Source of the DNA: Bradyrhizobium sp. CCBAU 51627
GTDB taxonomy: Bacteria; Pseudomonadota; Alphaproteobacteria; Rhizobiales; Xanthobacteraceae
Assembly: GCF_028128765.1 (NCBI RefSeq)
Contig: NZ_LBJG01000087.1
Coordinates: forward strand, 112,835 to 176,834
Length of the DNA: 64,000 nt
Direction: 5' to 3'
Shown here: piece after piece, positions 32,901 to 41,352 of the stretch
Layout: each line of letters opens with the position of its first letter
Numbering within the stretch: the stretch's first letter is position 1
Notes under the pieces: generated by a model
Seen by the model: the letters and a program-made list of their open reading frames with translations, nothing else
The model's database searches: none
Told to the model about the DNA's origin: nothing
Program-made: the position numbers and the translations under genes

Positions 32901-33097
32901 AGCCGCATGCGCCCTTCGTTGAACACCAAACCCTCGACACCGCGTGCTGCGAGCGCGAGAGCGCGAGGCGAGAAGTACCCGGTAATGCGATCGTACCGTT
33001 GCGCAGCGCGCAAACCGGGAACATAGAACAGACGAACCAAGTCACCGTCGTCGAGGGTGTACTTCAATTTCCAGACGCGATCCTGAAGCAGGCTCAC
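29957..33097 (-). CDS. PLD-domain SNF2-family helicase; last gene of the DUF499/DUF1156 operon
   Basis: 1046 residues. N-terminal ~250 residues hold a phospholipase-D-type motif (FHEKTGIIED, HxKx4E, with SGSNNET), then a SNF2 ATPase: Walker A ADEVGLGKT, LDEAHHAR (DEAH type), TATPLQ, and C-terminal motifs FTQFTDTMDYL and QRIGRIDRLGQ. The combination of a nuclease-like PLD and SNF2 helicase is known from defence islands together with DUF1156 methylases and DUF499 ATPases. It begins at GTG overlapping the methylase stop (GTGA). Confidence 0.85.
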   Translation of the reverse strand: MSLLQDRVWKLKYTLDDGDLVRLFYVPGLRAAQRYDRITGYFSPRALALAARGVEGLVFNEGRMRLIVGCTLGEPEVEAIKFGESIKAAVEKTMLATPDFSSHPFAIDALELLAWMIAKGYLDVKVAIPCDEHKNPSQDPGLFHEKTGIIEDKTGDRIAFSGSNNETAAGWTKNWESFNCFTSWADGPRVEEEEASFAKLWADKATRAIVMDVPAAVREKLLEFLPDPDRVPRLLTDAEAANPSAKPIIVPPHLVPQMEPAPGVSVDEERADLWRRIANAARQPNGGERVGEATSAIVPWAHQVKAFERLYHNWPPKLLIADEVGLGKTIQAGLLLRQGWLADRIKRAIVLAPKSVCKQWQIELREKFNLNWPIYDGQKLVWYHSPATEHRIEKTVSRSEWHREPFVIMSSHLARRQDRRTELLDAADAWDVVVLDEAHHARRRAAGTAQERPNALLRLMRELGGRNTDKGLILLTATPLQIHAVELWDLLSLLGLPPEWTATAFDRFFQEVRKDVITNESLDWLSALFQSVERTYGAISREDAERWSKLSRLKSKRVLDALRSESAIPRKQLGPAERKAAIALIRRTTPMRALISRHTRELLRRYAKAGKIDARVANRKVEDRFINLSFEETALYRRTEDYISTAYNAADQEERNAVGFVMTIYRRRLASSFYALRCTLEKRREGVSAVAPQDEIGFEDDAADLVEAGELDDIDEIASAERKTANADEAATIEGLLKEIGMLPTDTKANELVGVLKELESAGYPQSMVFTQFTDTMDYLRDHLVERTGRSIMCFSGRGGEVRGNDGSWKRISREEVKRRFREHQADILVCTDAAAEGLNFQFCGALVNYDMPWNPMRVEQRIGRIDRLGQRFTDIRIVNLHYAGTVEADVYVAARDRINLFENVVGGLQPILAKLPTLIRDTVLGSGEEPERTQDAVRQLEEAIEVGRTEGIDLDDFADVELEMPARPDPALTLADLHAVLARPMMLPLGTSASALDKDFRYENGHLPKAIRVTTDRDFFEMHSDSVEFWTPGSPAFPDLTQYRA

Positions 33098-36000
33098 GCA
33101 GCCTCCTCCGCCCAGAGCTTAAGTTGCTTCGGCTCGTCAACGCTGTCGGCGAAGGCAAGCCTCCGCAATTTTTCCAATGCGTCGAAGTCATCGCTCGCTG
33201 ATTTGAGGTCTCCCGTGAGCTCGATTTTGGAGAAGCTCATCGAAGGCGGCAGTACCTCCAACAGAGCTTCGAGGCTGTTGAGAAATATGGGATCAGACGC
33301 CAACTTGGCGTCTTTGAGAAAGTCTCGAGCAACCTCAAGCGAGCGAGTGCGGGCAAGGTTAGCGGCGAATTGTAGAGCGTCGATCATTCCTCTGGAGCCG
33401 TCCGCGCCGCCGAGGGCTCCTTTGGATGACCGAGCCGAACTGTCCCAAAGCCTAATATCCGAGCCCTTCTTCTCGCAGATGCGCCCGATCAACTGATCCA
33501 AGTCGGCGCCCACTGCTCGCGCCAGACGAAGACCCTCATCGTACGCGAAGACGGGGCTGCCAAATGCGTCCCAGGCCAACACGTAGAATGACGTGGCTGG
33601 ATCTAGGTCCGCGCTGCCCCGCATGTTCATCAACTGGTTCAGACGCCATGTCTTCACCTCTCGCCGCGCCGCTTCGAGCGCATCCTCGGGAGTCACTGAA
33701 TATGGATCAAATGCCTCCTCGAAGAACTCCGCTTGTTTCCGCCGCTTTTTGGCGAGAAGTTCGGGTCGTGGAGTGCCACGTTTCAGCGGCCAGTGGCGGG
33801 AAAACTCTTCTAGGGCGGGACCGAAACAAGCAAGGTAAAGGTCGACGCCCGAAATTCCGGCATTTTGGAATTCGGAAACGCGGCTGCGCACGGCTTTGGC
33901 GACGAGAGGTTCAACATCTTCCCAATATGTTGCATCGGCCGCGCGGACACCCCGAGGTCTGCAGACGAGAAACATCGTGGAATTAGCCGCCGCCTTGTCC
34001 TTGATGTGGAGAGACCCTTCGGGTTCGGTGTTTACCGGCCAGGACGCGCTTATGATGAACCCGGCCTCCATAAGGCCCTTTGTGAGAGCATCCCAGGCCC
34101 CCGTTGCTTTGTGAGTAAACATCAGTGTCATCACGCCGGTCGGCTTGATGACACGATGGCACTCCGCAAAGATGCGCTGCATGCGCTCCTGGTAGTCTCG
34201 CCCAGCTAGAGCGTCCGCTCCTCTTTGGTTTGCGAATTTGGCTGCGCTGGCCACGGCTTCGTTTTCCTTATCTGTCAGTTGGCGAGTGAAAAGCTCTGGC
34301 ACGATGTAGCCAGCAGTTCGTTTCAGCCAGACATAGAAGAAATCCGACAGCTCCGCGTACATGACGTTGTTGTAGTATGGCGGATCCATGACGATCACGT
34401 CGATCGACTCAGACGGCAGATAATCCAGATCGTCGCCGGAGCGACAAGTAATCGTTACCGACGATGCTTCATATTTTACGTCTTTTGATAGAAGATCGCG
34501 CTCATCAGCGCCGTTGCTTACCAGACTGATCAAGCCTTCAAGGGCTGAATCGACTTGCTCCAGAACCCAACGATAGCCCTCCCCGGTGATGAAGGGGGCC
34601 ATTTCAGCGTACGACCACTTGAATGCGAAATCGTGCCTGTCGAAAACCGACCGCAGGGTGCCGGCTTTGACGTTCCAGCTTGAAAGGCGAGCATTCCAGT
34701 TGAGAAATTTGTCTAAAGCGAACGCCAAGTAGACATACGCTGCCTGACGAACGGCGCTGATGCCCGCCGCGGCATCGGCGTCGTACATTTCGCGGTATGT
34801 TTCGACCGCTAGACCGTGCCCCAGCAGCTGACGCGGCGAAAACAAATCCCGCCAAAGCGGCATCCCGTATTGAATGGGACGGTCGTCGTTTGATGGATCG
34901 GGAAAACTTTCGCTGGGCACCAGATCCAATGCGATCCAGTCTGCCATTTTCGATTCGAGAACGTCCGCGACGTGTCTACTGTTGTCGTCGGAGGCCGCAG
35001 CGGCTCGAAAACCTCGCTCCAACTTATCTCGTCCACGTTTTCCTGCGTTCGCTTTCGTTTCGACTCGGCGCTTAAAGGCCATCGCGACGAGTTGTTCGCT
35101 CAATGCTCCTTCCTGCGCTTGGCGTTTGATTTCAGTGCCGTCGATCACTCGCCCACAATCCGGAAATGGGCACGTTGCGTCCCCGTCCGAAACCGTGCCA
35201 GGAGAGTTTTCCTTTAGCTTATCTACGATCTCGAACCTGCAAGCCCGAGCGGCCGGCTCGCATACTGGAATGACGCGAATTCCGGTGCCGTCTGGCGACA
35301 GCTTCCAGTTGGGAGAGAGCGGGATCAAGCCGTCGCAATAGGGACACTTGATCGTCCGGGCCCAAATATAGGCGAGAATCTGGGTCCCACTGGGTTCGGG
35401 AGGAAATACGCCTTGGAACTTTGGCTCCGCGCGGGCCAGAAACACCTGAGCTAGATTTCTGAACTCCTCGAGTACGGACGAGCCAAAGTTGGCAGGATAT
35501 TCGATCGTAGCTTTCTCGATCAGGGCTGCCACGGGATTCAAATCGTTGGCTACGGTTTTGAAGCCCATCCGCACGGCTTCAAAGGGAATTGCGCCGCCGC
35601 CGGCGGTAGGATCCAACACTTTGATACCGGACAGGCCAGCCGCTTCTAGCACCGATCGATCGGAAAAATGTTTGAATGCTCTGGGATATCCATACTCTTT
35701 GTCGCCAAGCGGCGTCTTGCCCGCGCGGATGGCCCGATCATTTCGCCGCCGAGCCGCAACTGGGTCGCCGTTGATCCCTATCAAGCGAAGGAATTCGTCG
35801 TGACCGAAACTGGATGGGAGACAAGAGGCGAGAATCGCAGCCCTGCTCGCGATCAGCGGTCGTCTGGCCCACCACACATGAAGGGAGTTGTGCGGCGGCA
35901 AGACCTTGCCGGCCATAGAGAAGCGGCGCTCGCGCACGCTTTCTTCGCCCAACGCTCCAATCGGAAGCCAGCGCTCGATTAGTCTCACGTCTTGCGTCAT
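33094..36000 (-). CDS. DUF1156 DNA adenine methylase (defence type)
   Basis: 968 residues. It starts MTQDVRLIERWLPIGALGEES with HNSLHVWWARRPL, the DUF1156 hallmark. Methylase motifs: PTAGGGAIPFEAVRMGF (motif I-like) and the DPPYYNNVMYAELSDFFYVW N6-adenine catalytic motif. A Cys pair region at ~215-300 (KCPYCDGLI and CPFPDC) is likely zinc binding. In the family it would mark self DNA so that the paired helicase/nuclease acts on unmodified invaders. It begins 10 bases after the small gene and overlaps the helicase by 4 bases. Confidence 0.87.
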   Translation of the reverse strand: MTQDVRLIERWLPIGALGEESVRERRFSMAGKVLPPHNSLHVWWARRPLIASRAAILASCLPSSFGHDEFLRLIGINGDPVAARRRNDRAIRAGKTPLGDKEYGYPRAFKHFSDRSVLEAAGLSGIKVLDPTAGGGAIPFEAVRMGFKTVANDLNPVAALIEKATIEYPANFGSSVLEEFRNLAQVFLARAEPKFQGVFPPEPSGTQILAYIWARTIKCPYCDGLIPLSPNWKLSPDGTGIRVIPVCEPAARACRFEIVDKLKENSPGTVSDGDATCPFPDCGRVIDGTEIKRQAQEGALSEQLVAMAFKRRVETKANAGKRGRDKLERGFRAAAASDDNSRHVADVLESKMADWIALDLVPSESFPDPSNDDRPIQYGMPLWRDLFSPRQLLGHGLAVETYREMYDADAAAGISAVRQAAYVYLAFALDKFLNWNARLSSWNVKAGTLRSVFDRHDFAFKWSYAEMAPFITGEGYRWVLEQVDSALEGLISLVSNGADERDLLSKDVKYEASSVTITCRSGDDLDYLPSESIDVIVMDPPYYNNVMYAELSDFFYVWLKRTAGYIVPELFTRQLTDKENEAVASAAKFANQRGADALAGRDYQERMQRIFAECHRVIKPTGVMTLMFTHKATGAWDALTKGLMEAGFIISASWPVNTEPEGSLHIKDKAAANSTMFLVCRPRGVRAADATYWEDVEPLVAKAVRSRVSEFQNAGISGVDLYLACFGPALEEFSRHWPLKRGTPRPELLAKKRRKQAEFFEEAFDPYSVTPEDALEAARREVKTWRLNQLMNMRGSADLDPATSFYVLAWDAFGSPVFAYDEGLRLARAVGADLDQLIGRICEKKGSDIRLWDSSARSSKGALGGADGSRGMIDALQFAANLARTRSLEVARDFLKDAKLASDPIFLNSLEALLEVLPPSMSFSKIELTGDLKSASDDFDALEKLRRLAFADSVDEPKQLKLWAEEAA

Positions 36001-36010
36001 AATGGTAAAT

Positions 36011-36463
36011 TCACTTTCGCTTCGGATCCGTCATCAAAACACGGAGCGCCGTCAGCACTCGCCTCGGATTCTTGCGATGCACGGCCATCCCAAGCCAGTA
36101 GGCGGCTTCTTCGCGGCTCATCTGATCGATACCTTCCGCAACCAGGCGCATGGCATCCCGGCTACGCATGGGAGCCAGCGTCCTGAAAAGAAGCGCGAGG
36201 TTCAGCGCCGTCTCCTCCGCGATCCGCGAGCCCATTCCATCCATCGGAAGAATGTCGACTCGGACGCCGACCTCCTTGAGCTTCTTGAGGACGCGGTGCT
36301 CGACCAACTCGAGATTGCGCCCCCGCAAACCAGCGACGCGAATCGGAGCCGTGACCTGCGGCGTAGTCGGGGACGGCAACTGCCAGATCTCCAGTTCGGT
36401 ATCACCGGGCCCGTGCCGGCGGGCGCGGAGCTCGTACTTCGGCTGGGTCCTGGAGATTGCCAT
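36011..36463 (-). CDS. Small protein of the DUF499/DUF1156 operon
   Basis: 150 residues from ATG 36463, with AGGAAG about 6 bases upstream; a GTG at 36493 would overlap the DUF499 stop. The sequence YELRARRHGPGDTELEIWQL, LRGRNLELVEHRVLKKLKEVG and GMGSRIAEETALNLALLFRTL, then EEAAYWLGMAVHRKNPRRVL shows no enzyme motif. It may be the partner that links ATPase and methylase. The gene position is that of the DUF3780 protein in related cassettes, but I do not see that family. Confidence 0.7.
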   Translation of the reverse strand: MAISRTQPKYELRARRHGPGDTELEIWQLPSPTTPQVTAPIRVAGLRGRNLELVEHRVLKKLKEVGVRVDILPMDGMGSRIAEETALNLALLFRTLAPMRSRDAMRLVAEGIDQMSREEAAYWLGMAVHRKNPRRVLTALRVLMTDPKRK

Positions 36464-36492
36464 CAGGTCTTCCTGTCGGTGGGCGACACGCA

Positions 36493-39400
36493 CTAGAGAA
36501 CCTCCGCCGTTGCTTCGACATGAGCCGCCGCGCTCGCGAAACGCGTCAGCCTTTCACTAAATTTTTCGGACGTATCGCCGCTCAACGCGAGACCGCCTTC
36601 GAACTCGAACGTCAGGACGGTGCTCAAATTGTTGTCGTCAGCCGCTCTGAATTGCGGCTCGAGGTAGCTTTTGATGGTAGACGCATCGGTCGGGCTACCG
36701 ACGAATCTGAACTCCATCGTGCTCTTGTCCTTCGTCTCATAGGCTCCTTCCATCTCTATGGTCCGTTTCGAACCCTGAATGGTGGCGACCACCGGGACCA
36801 GCTTAAATGCGTCGCCCGCGTCGAAGAGTCGAATGGTAACCTTGTCGATCTGAAGCACTTTCTTGGTCCGAGCCTTCTCGAAGACCTGCTTGAGCGCCTC
36901 TTTCAGAACGCCCTCGGCCTTAAAGCTGTGGGCATTGTCGACGCTTGGAATAGGAGGCGGAGGCGCGACATCCTCGAAGCCAGTCGGGATCTTTGGCGCC
37001 GAGCCATCGCCGCCACCGACGGGCGAAGGGCCCGCTCCTACACCCGTGGGCACCTTCGGCAGGCTCACGGCGACCTGGCGCGGCCAGAGTCCCTTGCTCT
37101 TGGCGAAGTCGATCGTGAAGATCATCGCCTGCTCGTCGATCTGGATGTTGGGCATCGGATCGCCTTGGCCAGCGAGGAGTCCTTCGCGTTGGTAGATGTA
37201 GACGCCTTCTTCGATCCCCTTGCGGATCAGCTTGCGGAACACGTCGTCCGACAGAAGTATAGACAGCGACGGGTCCTTGCGGAATTCGTCCCGCAAGTCT
37301 CGGGCGCTCATCTGTCCCTTCTTAAGTGGAGTGCGATCCCTGATGAACGACGGCGAGTCGGGATTGTCGGACGCATCGCGCAGCTTTCCCTGTTCCTGAA
37401 GCTGGCGGAAGATCTGCGTCTGGCCGGAGCCGGGCTTCTCGGAGGCGTTCTGGAGATCGATGACCGCGTGACCGAGAGTCGCCGTCCCGTCGCCGAGGCC
37501 CATCTTCGAAGGATATAGGACGTGACGGTAGCAATTCTGGATTGCTATCGCGATCGCGTGCTCGGCCCGCCCATTCTCGATCTTGACCGCTTCCTGCTGA
37601 TGAGGGGCCAATTCGAGCAACCTCTCCGGACGGCTCAATTCGTGTAGCGCCAGGCGGCGGGTCATCTTTGCCTTCATGTTGGAAAGCTGATGCTCGTCCG
37701 CCAGAACGAAGATCAGATTGTTCCTGAGCGATCGGATGCCCTGGGCATCGGAGCCCTTCCGTTCGTAAATCTTGGCGACGAGGTCCGGAACCGATTTCAG
37801 ATCGGCACCGACCTCGACGGCATCGTGTGACAGCAGGACGAGACGGGGCTTGCCGTCCCCGACGTCGTCGGGCACGTCGTAGGGAGCCGCCGCGAACGGT
37901 ACGAACTCGAAAATGTTGCCGCCGAAGATCTGCTTAATGCGGTCGCGCAATTCGCTGCGGGCCGCCTCGGCATCGACGTTCTTTTCCTCGCGGCCGATGA
38001 CCTGCGTCAGATTTGCTTCGGCGTTGAAGCGCAATGGCGCGTTGGGCCGGTCGTCCAGGTATGCCGAGTCCTGACGGAATCGCTGACGGGCGTCGTCGAT
38101 GAAGCTGAGGTCCGTCTCTGGGTTGAGGATCGTGTATCGCAGGTGATCCGGTGAGATTCCCTTCAGTTCGTTGTTAAAGGCGAACGTGTGGACGAAGACG
38201 GCCCTGGCGACATACGACGCGTACGGCAGCATGCCCTTGTAGTTGGCGTCGATCTCCTGAGCGAGCGCCGGCTTTTGGTCGATCGTCGCAATATCACCCT
38301 TGATCGCCGAAATGAAGTTGGCCTGCTGCAGCCTAGTGGTGAACTCGGTCCGGACGTCCTCATAGCCAGGATCGATGTGGTGAATATGGATCGCGCTGGC
38401 GTCCTTAGGCTTCGAATCCCAAACGTGGCGGACCGTCTTGGCCAGAATTCGCAACATTCCGCGAACCCGCTGGAAGTTTCCGAGTGTCGCGGTCTTGCTC
38501 GTCAAGGTGTCCAGAACGTCCGGATGAAAAGGATAGCAGTCCCGGAATTCTTCTATCGTGGTCGACCGTTTTCCGGCTTCGGAGAGCACGCTTTTATTCT
38601 GTTGCCAAAGTGCGCCATAGGAATCGATGACTTTTGCCGCAGCTACATCATCGATGCGCGAGAAGATGCGACGCCGGATGACCTTGGCGGTCTCGTCATC
38701 CTTGGTGGGATTGAGATGAGTCGCTTTCCGGCCCGACACGCTTTCGAGCTCGAGCATTGTCCGCGCCAAGAACTCGTTTTCGTCGCCGAATGCATCGACA
38801 CCCTTGCCGTCCTGACGGATCGCCAAGGTGTAGACGACAGCGGCATAGGGGCTAGTTTCGGCGGCCGTGAAGAGAGCCTTTAGGAACGCAGTCAATTGAT
38901 CGCGCCCGCCCATGTGTTGGACTTTGCGAAGATACTCTCCCATTTCGTCTAGGACGATCAGGACCGGATCGCTTCCGAACAGCTCCCTGAGTGTATCGCT
39001 ACCAGGCGAAACCTTGTCTTCGTCCGACCGGCGGACGACTTCGTACCCTGTCTTTCCCGCTAGTTGGTAGGCGATCTCCCCCCACGGAGTGAATGCACGG
39101 ATGCCATCGCCCATCGGGCGACCGTTCGCGGCGTCGGCGTTTTCGCCGTCGAACGCGGCTACTCTTACCTTCGAAGCGGGAACGATCTTGGGATCGACGA
39201 ATTCAGCTACGTTCGAGACGCCCTGCAGTCCATGAGCAGCATGCACCAATGCTATCAGACCATGGGTTTTACCGCCGCCGAAGGACGTATCCAGTCGGAA
39301 GACAGCGGAGATCGCTTGGCCCTGTCCGGACAGGCGTCGACAAACGTTGGATAGAAGTTCTTTGAGTCCTTCGGTCGGATAGGTGTTGGCGAAGAACTGC

Positions 39401-39537
39401 TTTGGATCGGCATAATCAGCGCTCGCATCGCCTCTGAGGACGCGTGAAAGGTTGGCGGCGAAGTCGCTGTCCGAAATCGACCCGTCTCTGACGTCCTGAC
39501 GGGGTGTGCACAAATCGAAGACCGTCGGTACCGTCAT
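36493..39537 (-). CDS. DUF499 AAA-type ATPase (defence type)
   Basis: 1014 residues from ATG 39537 (MTVPTVFDLCTPRQDVRDG). Walker A SFGGGKTHGLIAL and Walker B LIVLDEMGEYL place it in the DUF499 (COG1483) ATPases. A ~260-residue C-terminal region after 900 has a low-complexity Pro/Gly linker and a beta-rich domain. The family forms multi-subunit machines with DUF1156 methylases and SNF2/PLD helicases in defence islands. Its ATG overlaps the stop of the RHH gene as ATGA. Confidence 0.87.
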   Translation of the reverse strand: MTVPTVFDLCTPRQDVRDGSISDSDFAANLSRVLRGDASADYADPKQFFANTYPTEGLKELLSNVCRRLSGQGQAISAVFRLDTSFGGGKTHGLIALVHAAHGLQGVSNVAEFVDPKIVPASKVRVAAFDGENADAANGRPMGDGIRAFTPWGEIAYQLAGKTGYEVVRRSDEDKVSPGSDTLRELFGSDPVLIVLDEMGEYLRKVQHMGGRDQLTAFLKALFTAAETSPYAAVVYTLAIRQDGKGVDAFGDENEFLARTMLELESVSGRKATHLNPTKDDETAKVIRRRIFSRIDDVAAAKVIDSYGALWQQNKSVLSEAGKRSTTIEEFRDCYPFHPDVLDTLTSKTATLGNFQRVRGMLRILAKTVRHVWDSKPKDASAIHIHHIDPGYEDVRTEFTTRLQQANFISAIKGDIATIDQKPALAQEIDANYKGMLPYASYVARAVFVHTFAFNNELKGISPDHLRYTILNPETDLSFIDDARQRFRQDSAYLDDRPNAPLRFNAEANLTQVIGREEKNVDAEAARSELRDRIKQIFGGNIFEFVPFAAAPYDVPDDVGDGKPRLVLLSHDAVEVGADLKSVPDLVAKIYERKGSDAQGIRSLRNNLIFVLADEHQLSNMKAKMTRRLALHELSRPERLLELAPHQQEAVKIENGRAEHAIAIAIQNCYRHVLYPSKMGLGDGTATLGHAVIDLQNASEKPGSGQTQIFRQLQEQGKLRDASDNPDSPSFIRDRTPLKKGQMSARDLRDEFRKDPSLSILLSDDVFRKLIRKGIEEGVYIYQREGLLAGQGDPMPNIQIDEQAMIFTIDFAKSKGLWPRQVAVSLPKVPTGVGAGPSPVGGGDGSAPKIPTGFEDVAPPPPIPSVDNAHSFKAEGVLKEALKQVFEKARTKKVLQIDKVTIRLFDAGDAFKLVPVVATIQGSKRTIEMEGAYETKDKSTMEFRFVGSPTDASTIKSYLEPQFRAADDNNLSTVLTFEFEGGLALSGDTSEKFSERLTRFASAAAHVEATAEVL

Positions 39538-39743
39538 GAGCGTCTGTCCTCTTTCTTTGCGTTCTGATGACGGTCGAGCCATTCCTTGGCGGCGTCTTCC
39601 AGCACCAGTGAAGCCGTCTTGTCGCGCAGCGCCGCCGCGGCTTTTATCCGACGGATGACGTCCGGATCCATGCTAGTTAGGAACTGCTTTTTCTCGCCCT
39701 CCGGGGGCTTTCTGCCCCTGGTGGCCTGCTTTCTGCCCGCCAT
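39534..39743 (-). CDS. Ribbon-helix-helix-like regulator or antitoxin
   Basis: 69 residues: a basic head (MAGRKQATRGRKPPEGEKK), then QFLTSMDPDVIRRIKAAAALRDKTASLVLEDAAKEWL, a beta strand and two helices of the RHH type. It may repress the operon it starts, as such proteins commonly do, or act as an antitoxin. First gene of the leftward operon, with ATGA overlap to DUF499. Confidence 0.65.
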   Translation of the reverse strand: MAGRKQATRGRKPPEGEKKQFLTSMDPDVIRRIKAAAALRDKTASLVLEDAAKEWLDRHQNAKKEDRRS

Positions 39744-39920
39744 TACCCCGACCCTGCCCGCGCGTTGTGCGACGGTTCGAATCGTCCCATGGGTTGCGGG
39801 TGGGAGCAAGGGATTGGTCCGGCCGCGCGACTATTTTCCCCCGGGAAGCACCGGCCTTTTGCTTGATTCCAAGCGAAGCATGCCGCTGAAATATCAGTAG
39901 ATTCGCCGTAACGGAAGCTA

Positions 39921-39944
39921 CCTAATATATCTATCCAATATAGG
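39921..39944. promoter_or_regulatory. AT-rich imperfect palindrome between divergent operons
   Basis: CCTAATATATC-TATCCAATATAGG, an imperfect inverted repeat in the 273-base region (39744-40016) separating the leftward DUF499 operon from the rightward sigma-like operon. Candidate operator for the RHH protein. Nothing else is evident in that gap. Confidence 0.3.
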
Positions 39945-40016
39945 TCCTGTGCGCCATTGTCTTTCATGTCCATTCAGAGCGCGATCACCTGCGCACCTCG
40001 ACGATAGGTAAGTTGC

Positions 40017-40796
40017 TTGCCAGCACCGCTTCGAAAGCAGAGGACTGATGGATCGCTCTACTTCCGCCCGACGGAGGTCGAGGCACAGCTAACGGCGTTG
40101 GAGCATTTGTCCCGGGATGAGTTCCTGAGTAGATGTCAGATCAGGGACCGGACGCACCAGGATTATGTCAGAACCGAGTGCCTCGTTCATTTTATGCGGG
40201 CCTGCCATCGGGACAACAGCGAAGCTCGATTTGCGAGCCTATACAGGGTGCTCCTCGAACGGGCTGCGCGTTGCTTGCCGAGGTCCCAGAACACCGACCA
40301 AATCTCATCAGGTCAGGCCGAGATAAACGAGCTGGTCCTGGACACGTTGAACATTCTCCTCTCCTGCGATCGGAACGAATACTCGGAGAAGCTCGATTTT
40401 TTTGAGATACGGTTCGACGGAGCGATGGCCAAGCTCCGACTCGACGCGCAGCGGACGGTATGGCGTCGACAGAACCGCAATACCTCCTTCGAGGCCGAGG
40501 AAACCGGCGAAATCCGGCGGGACGTCGAGAAGGCGATCGGGAACTACAACCCTTTCGAGAACGCAAAAATCGAGTCCCGGGATTACCGGTCGCGTCTGGA
40601 CGCAGCGATTGACACTCTGCCCACCCTGCAACAGAGGATCATCCAGATGCTCCGAAAGGATGTCCCGATCGACTCCAAGGACCCCTATGCCGTGACGATC
40701 TCGAAGACGTTGGGCAAGGTCGAAAAGACGATCAGGCTCAACCGGGACAAGGCGTATGCCGTACTGAAGAGCATCCTGGAAGGAGATCAGACATGA
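40017..40796 (+). CDS. Sigma-factor-like / helix-turn-helix protein; gene 1 of the ImmA-UvrD operon
   Basis: 259 residues from TTG at 40017; AGGTAAG is 5 bases before and no in-frame ATG exists nearby. The body is helical, with SRDEFLSRCQIRDRTHQDYVRTECLVHFMRAC. The end, YRSRLDAAIDTLPTLQQRIIQMLRKDVPIDSKDPYAVTISKTLGKVEKTIRLNRDKAYAVLKSIL, has the LPxLQQRIIQML...SKTLGKxEKTIRxxxxKA pattern of sigma region 4. It may direct transcription of the operon or be a DNA-binding component. Next gene overlaps by ATGA. Confidence 0.6.
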   Translation: MPAPLRKQRTDGSLYFRPTEVEAQLTALEHLSRDEFLSRCQIRDRTHQDYVRTECLVHFMRACHRDNSEARFASLYRVLLERAARCLPRSQNTDQISSGQAEINELVLDTLNILLSCDRNEYSEKLDFFEIRFDGAMAKLRLDAQRTVWRRQNRNTSFEAEETGEIRRDVEKAIGNYNPFENAKIESRDYRSRLDAAIDTLPTLQQRIIQMLRKDVPIDSKDPYAVTISKTLGKVEKTIRLNRDKAYAVLKSILEGDQT

Positions 40797-41350
40797 ACTC
40801 CGTTCCTACTGAGGGAGAGGTTCTCGACGCCTTCGCCGCCGAGCCGAACCACGACGCCGCGACCTTCCAAAGATATCTGGAGAAGTACCCGCAGTTCGCG
40901 ATCGCCCTTGTCGACCTTTCACGGGAGTTGTCGCGCGAGATCGCAGAAGATGAGGCTCTCTCCGACAGAGAGATTGCCTGGATCGAGAAAGCTACGCGAA
41001 AGTATTCTGAAGGCTGGGCGTCCGCAGCTTTTGCCGACCCGACGCTCGAGCAACGACGTGCTGCGGCCAAGGAGCTGCGTGTTCCACGCCAGGTCATCAC
41101 CGCGATACTCGACTGCAAGGTGGCGGTCGAGACAATTTCACGGCGAACCCGCCGAAGGCTGGCGCTTCAGTTCAACGCGACCGTCGATGGCCTCGTTCAG
41201 GCGCTTTCTGGGCCGCAATTGTCTGCCTCGAGAAGCTACAAAGCCGATTCCAGGCCCTCGACAGGAGAGAAAGTCTCTCTTGAGCAGGTCCTGCGGGAGG
41301 CCGGCGTATCCGAGGACATCATCGCCGACCTCGTCTCAGAGGATGACTGA
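40793..41350 (+). CDS. HTH-like hypothetical protein; gene 2 of the ImmA-UvrD operon
   Basis: 185 residues. The N-terminal half is helical with acidic EVLDAFAAEPNHDAATFQRYLEKYP. A likely helix-turn-helix follows: RRAAAKELRVPRQVITAILDCKVAVETISRRTRRRLALQF. The last part, KVSLEQVLREAGVSEDIIADLVSED, could be a short docking tail. HTH partners are usual for ImmA/IrrE peptidases, which cleave them on damage; the next gene has such a peptidase domain. That link is inference. Confidence 0.65.
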   Translation: MNSVPTEGEVLDAFAAEPNHDAATFQRYLEKYPQFAIALVDLSRELSREIAEDEALSDREIAWIEKATRKYSEGWASAAFADPTLEQRRAAAKELRVPRQVITAILDCKVAVETISRRTRRRLALQFNATVDGLVQALSGPQLSASRSYKADSRPSTGEKVSLEQVLREAGVSEDIIADLVSEDD

Positions 41351-41352
41351 TC

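Noticed and set aside
36457..37518. 353-codon open frame opposite the DUF499 C-terminal region
   Set aside because: Shadow of the DUF499 gene; no start signal and no motif.
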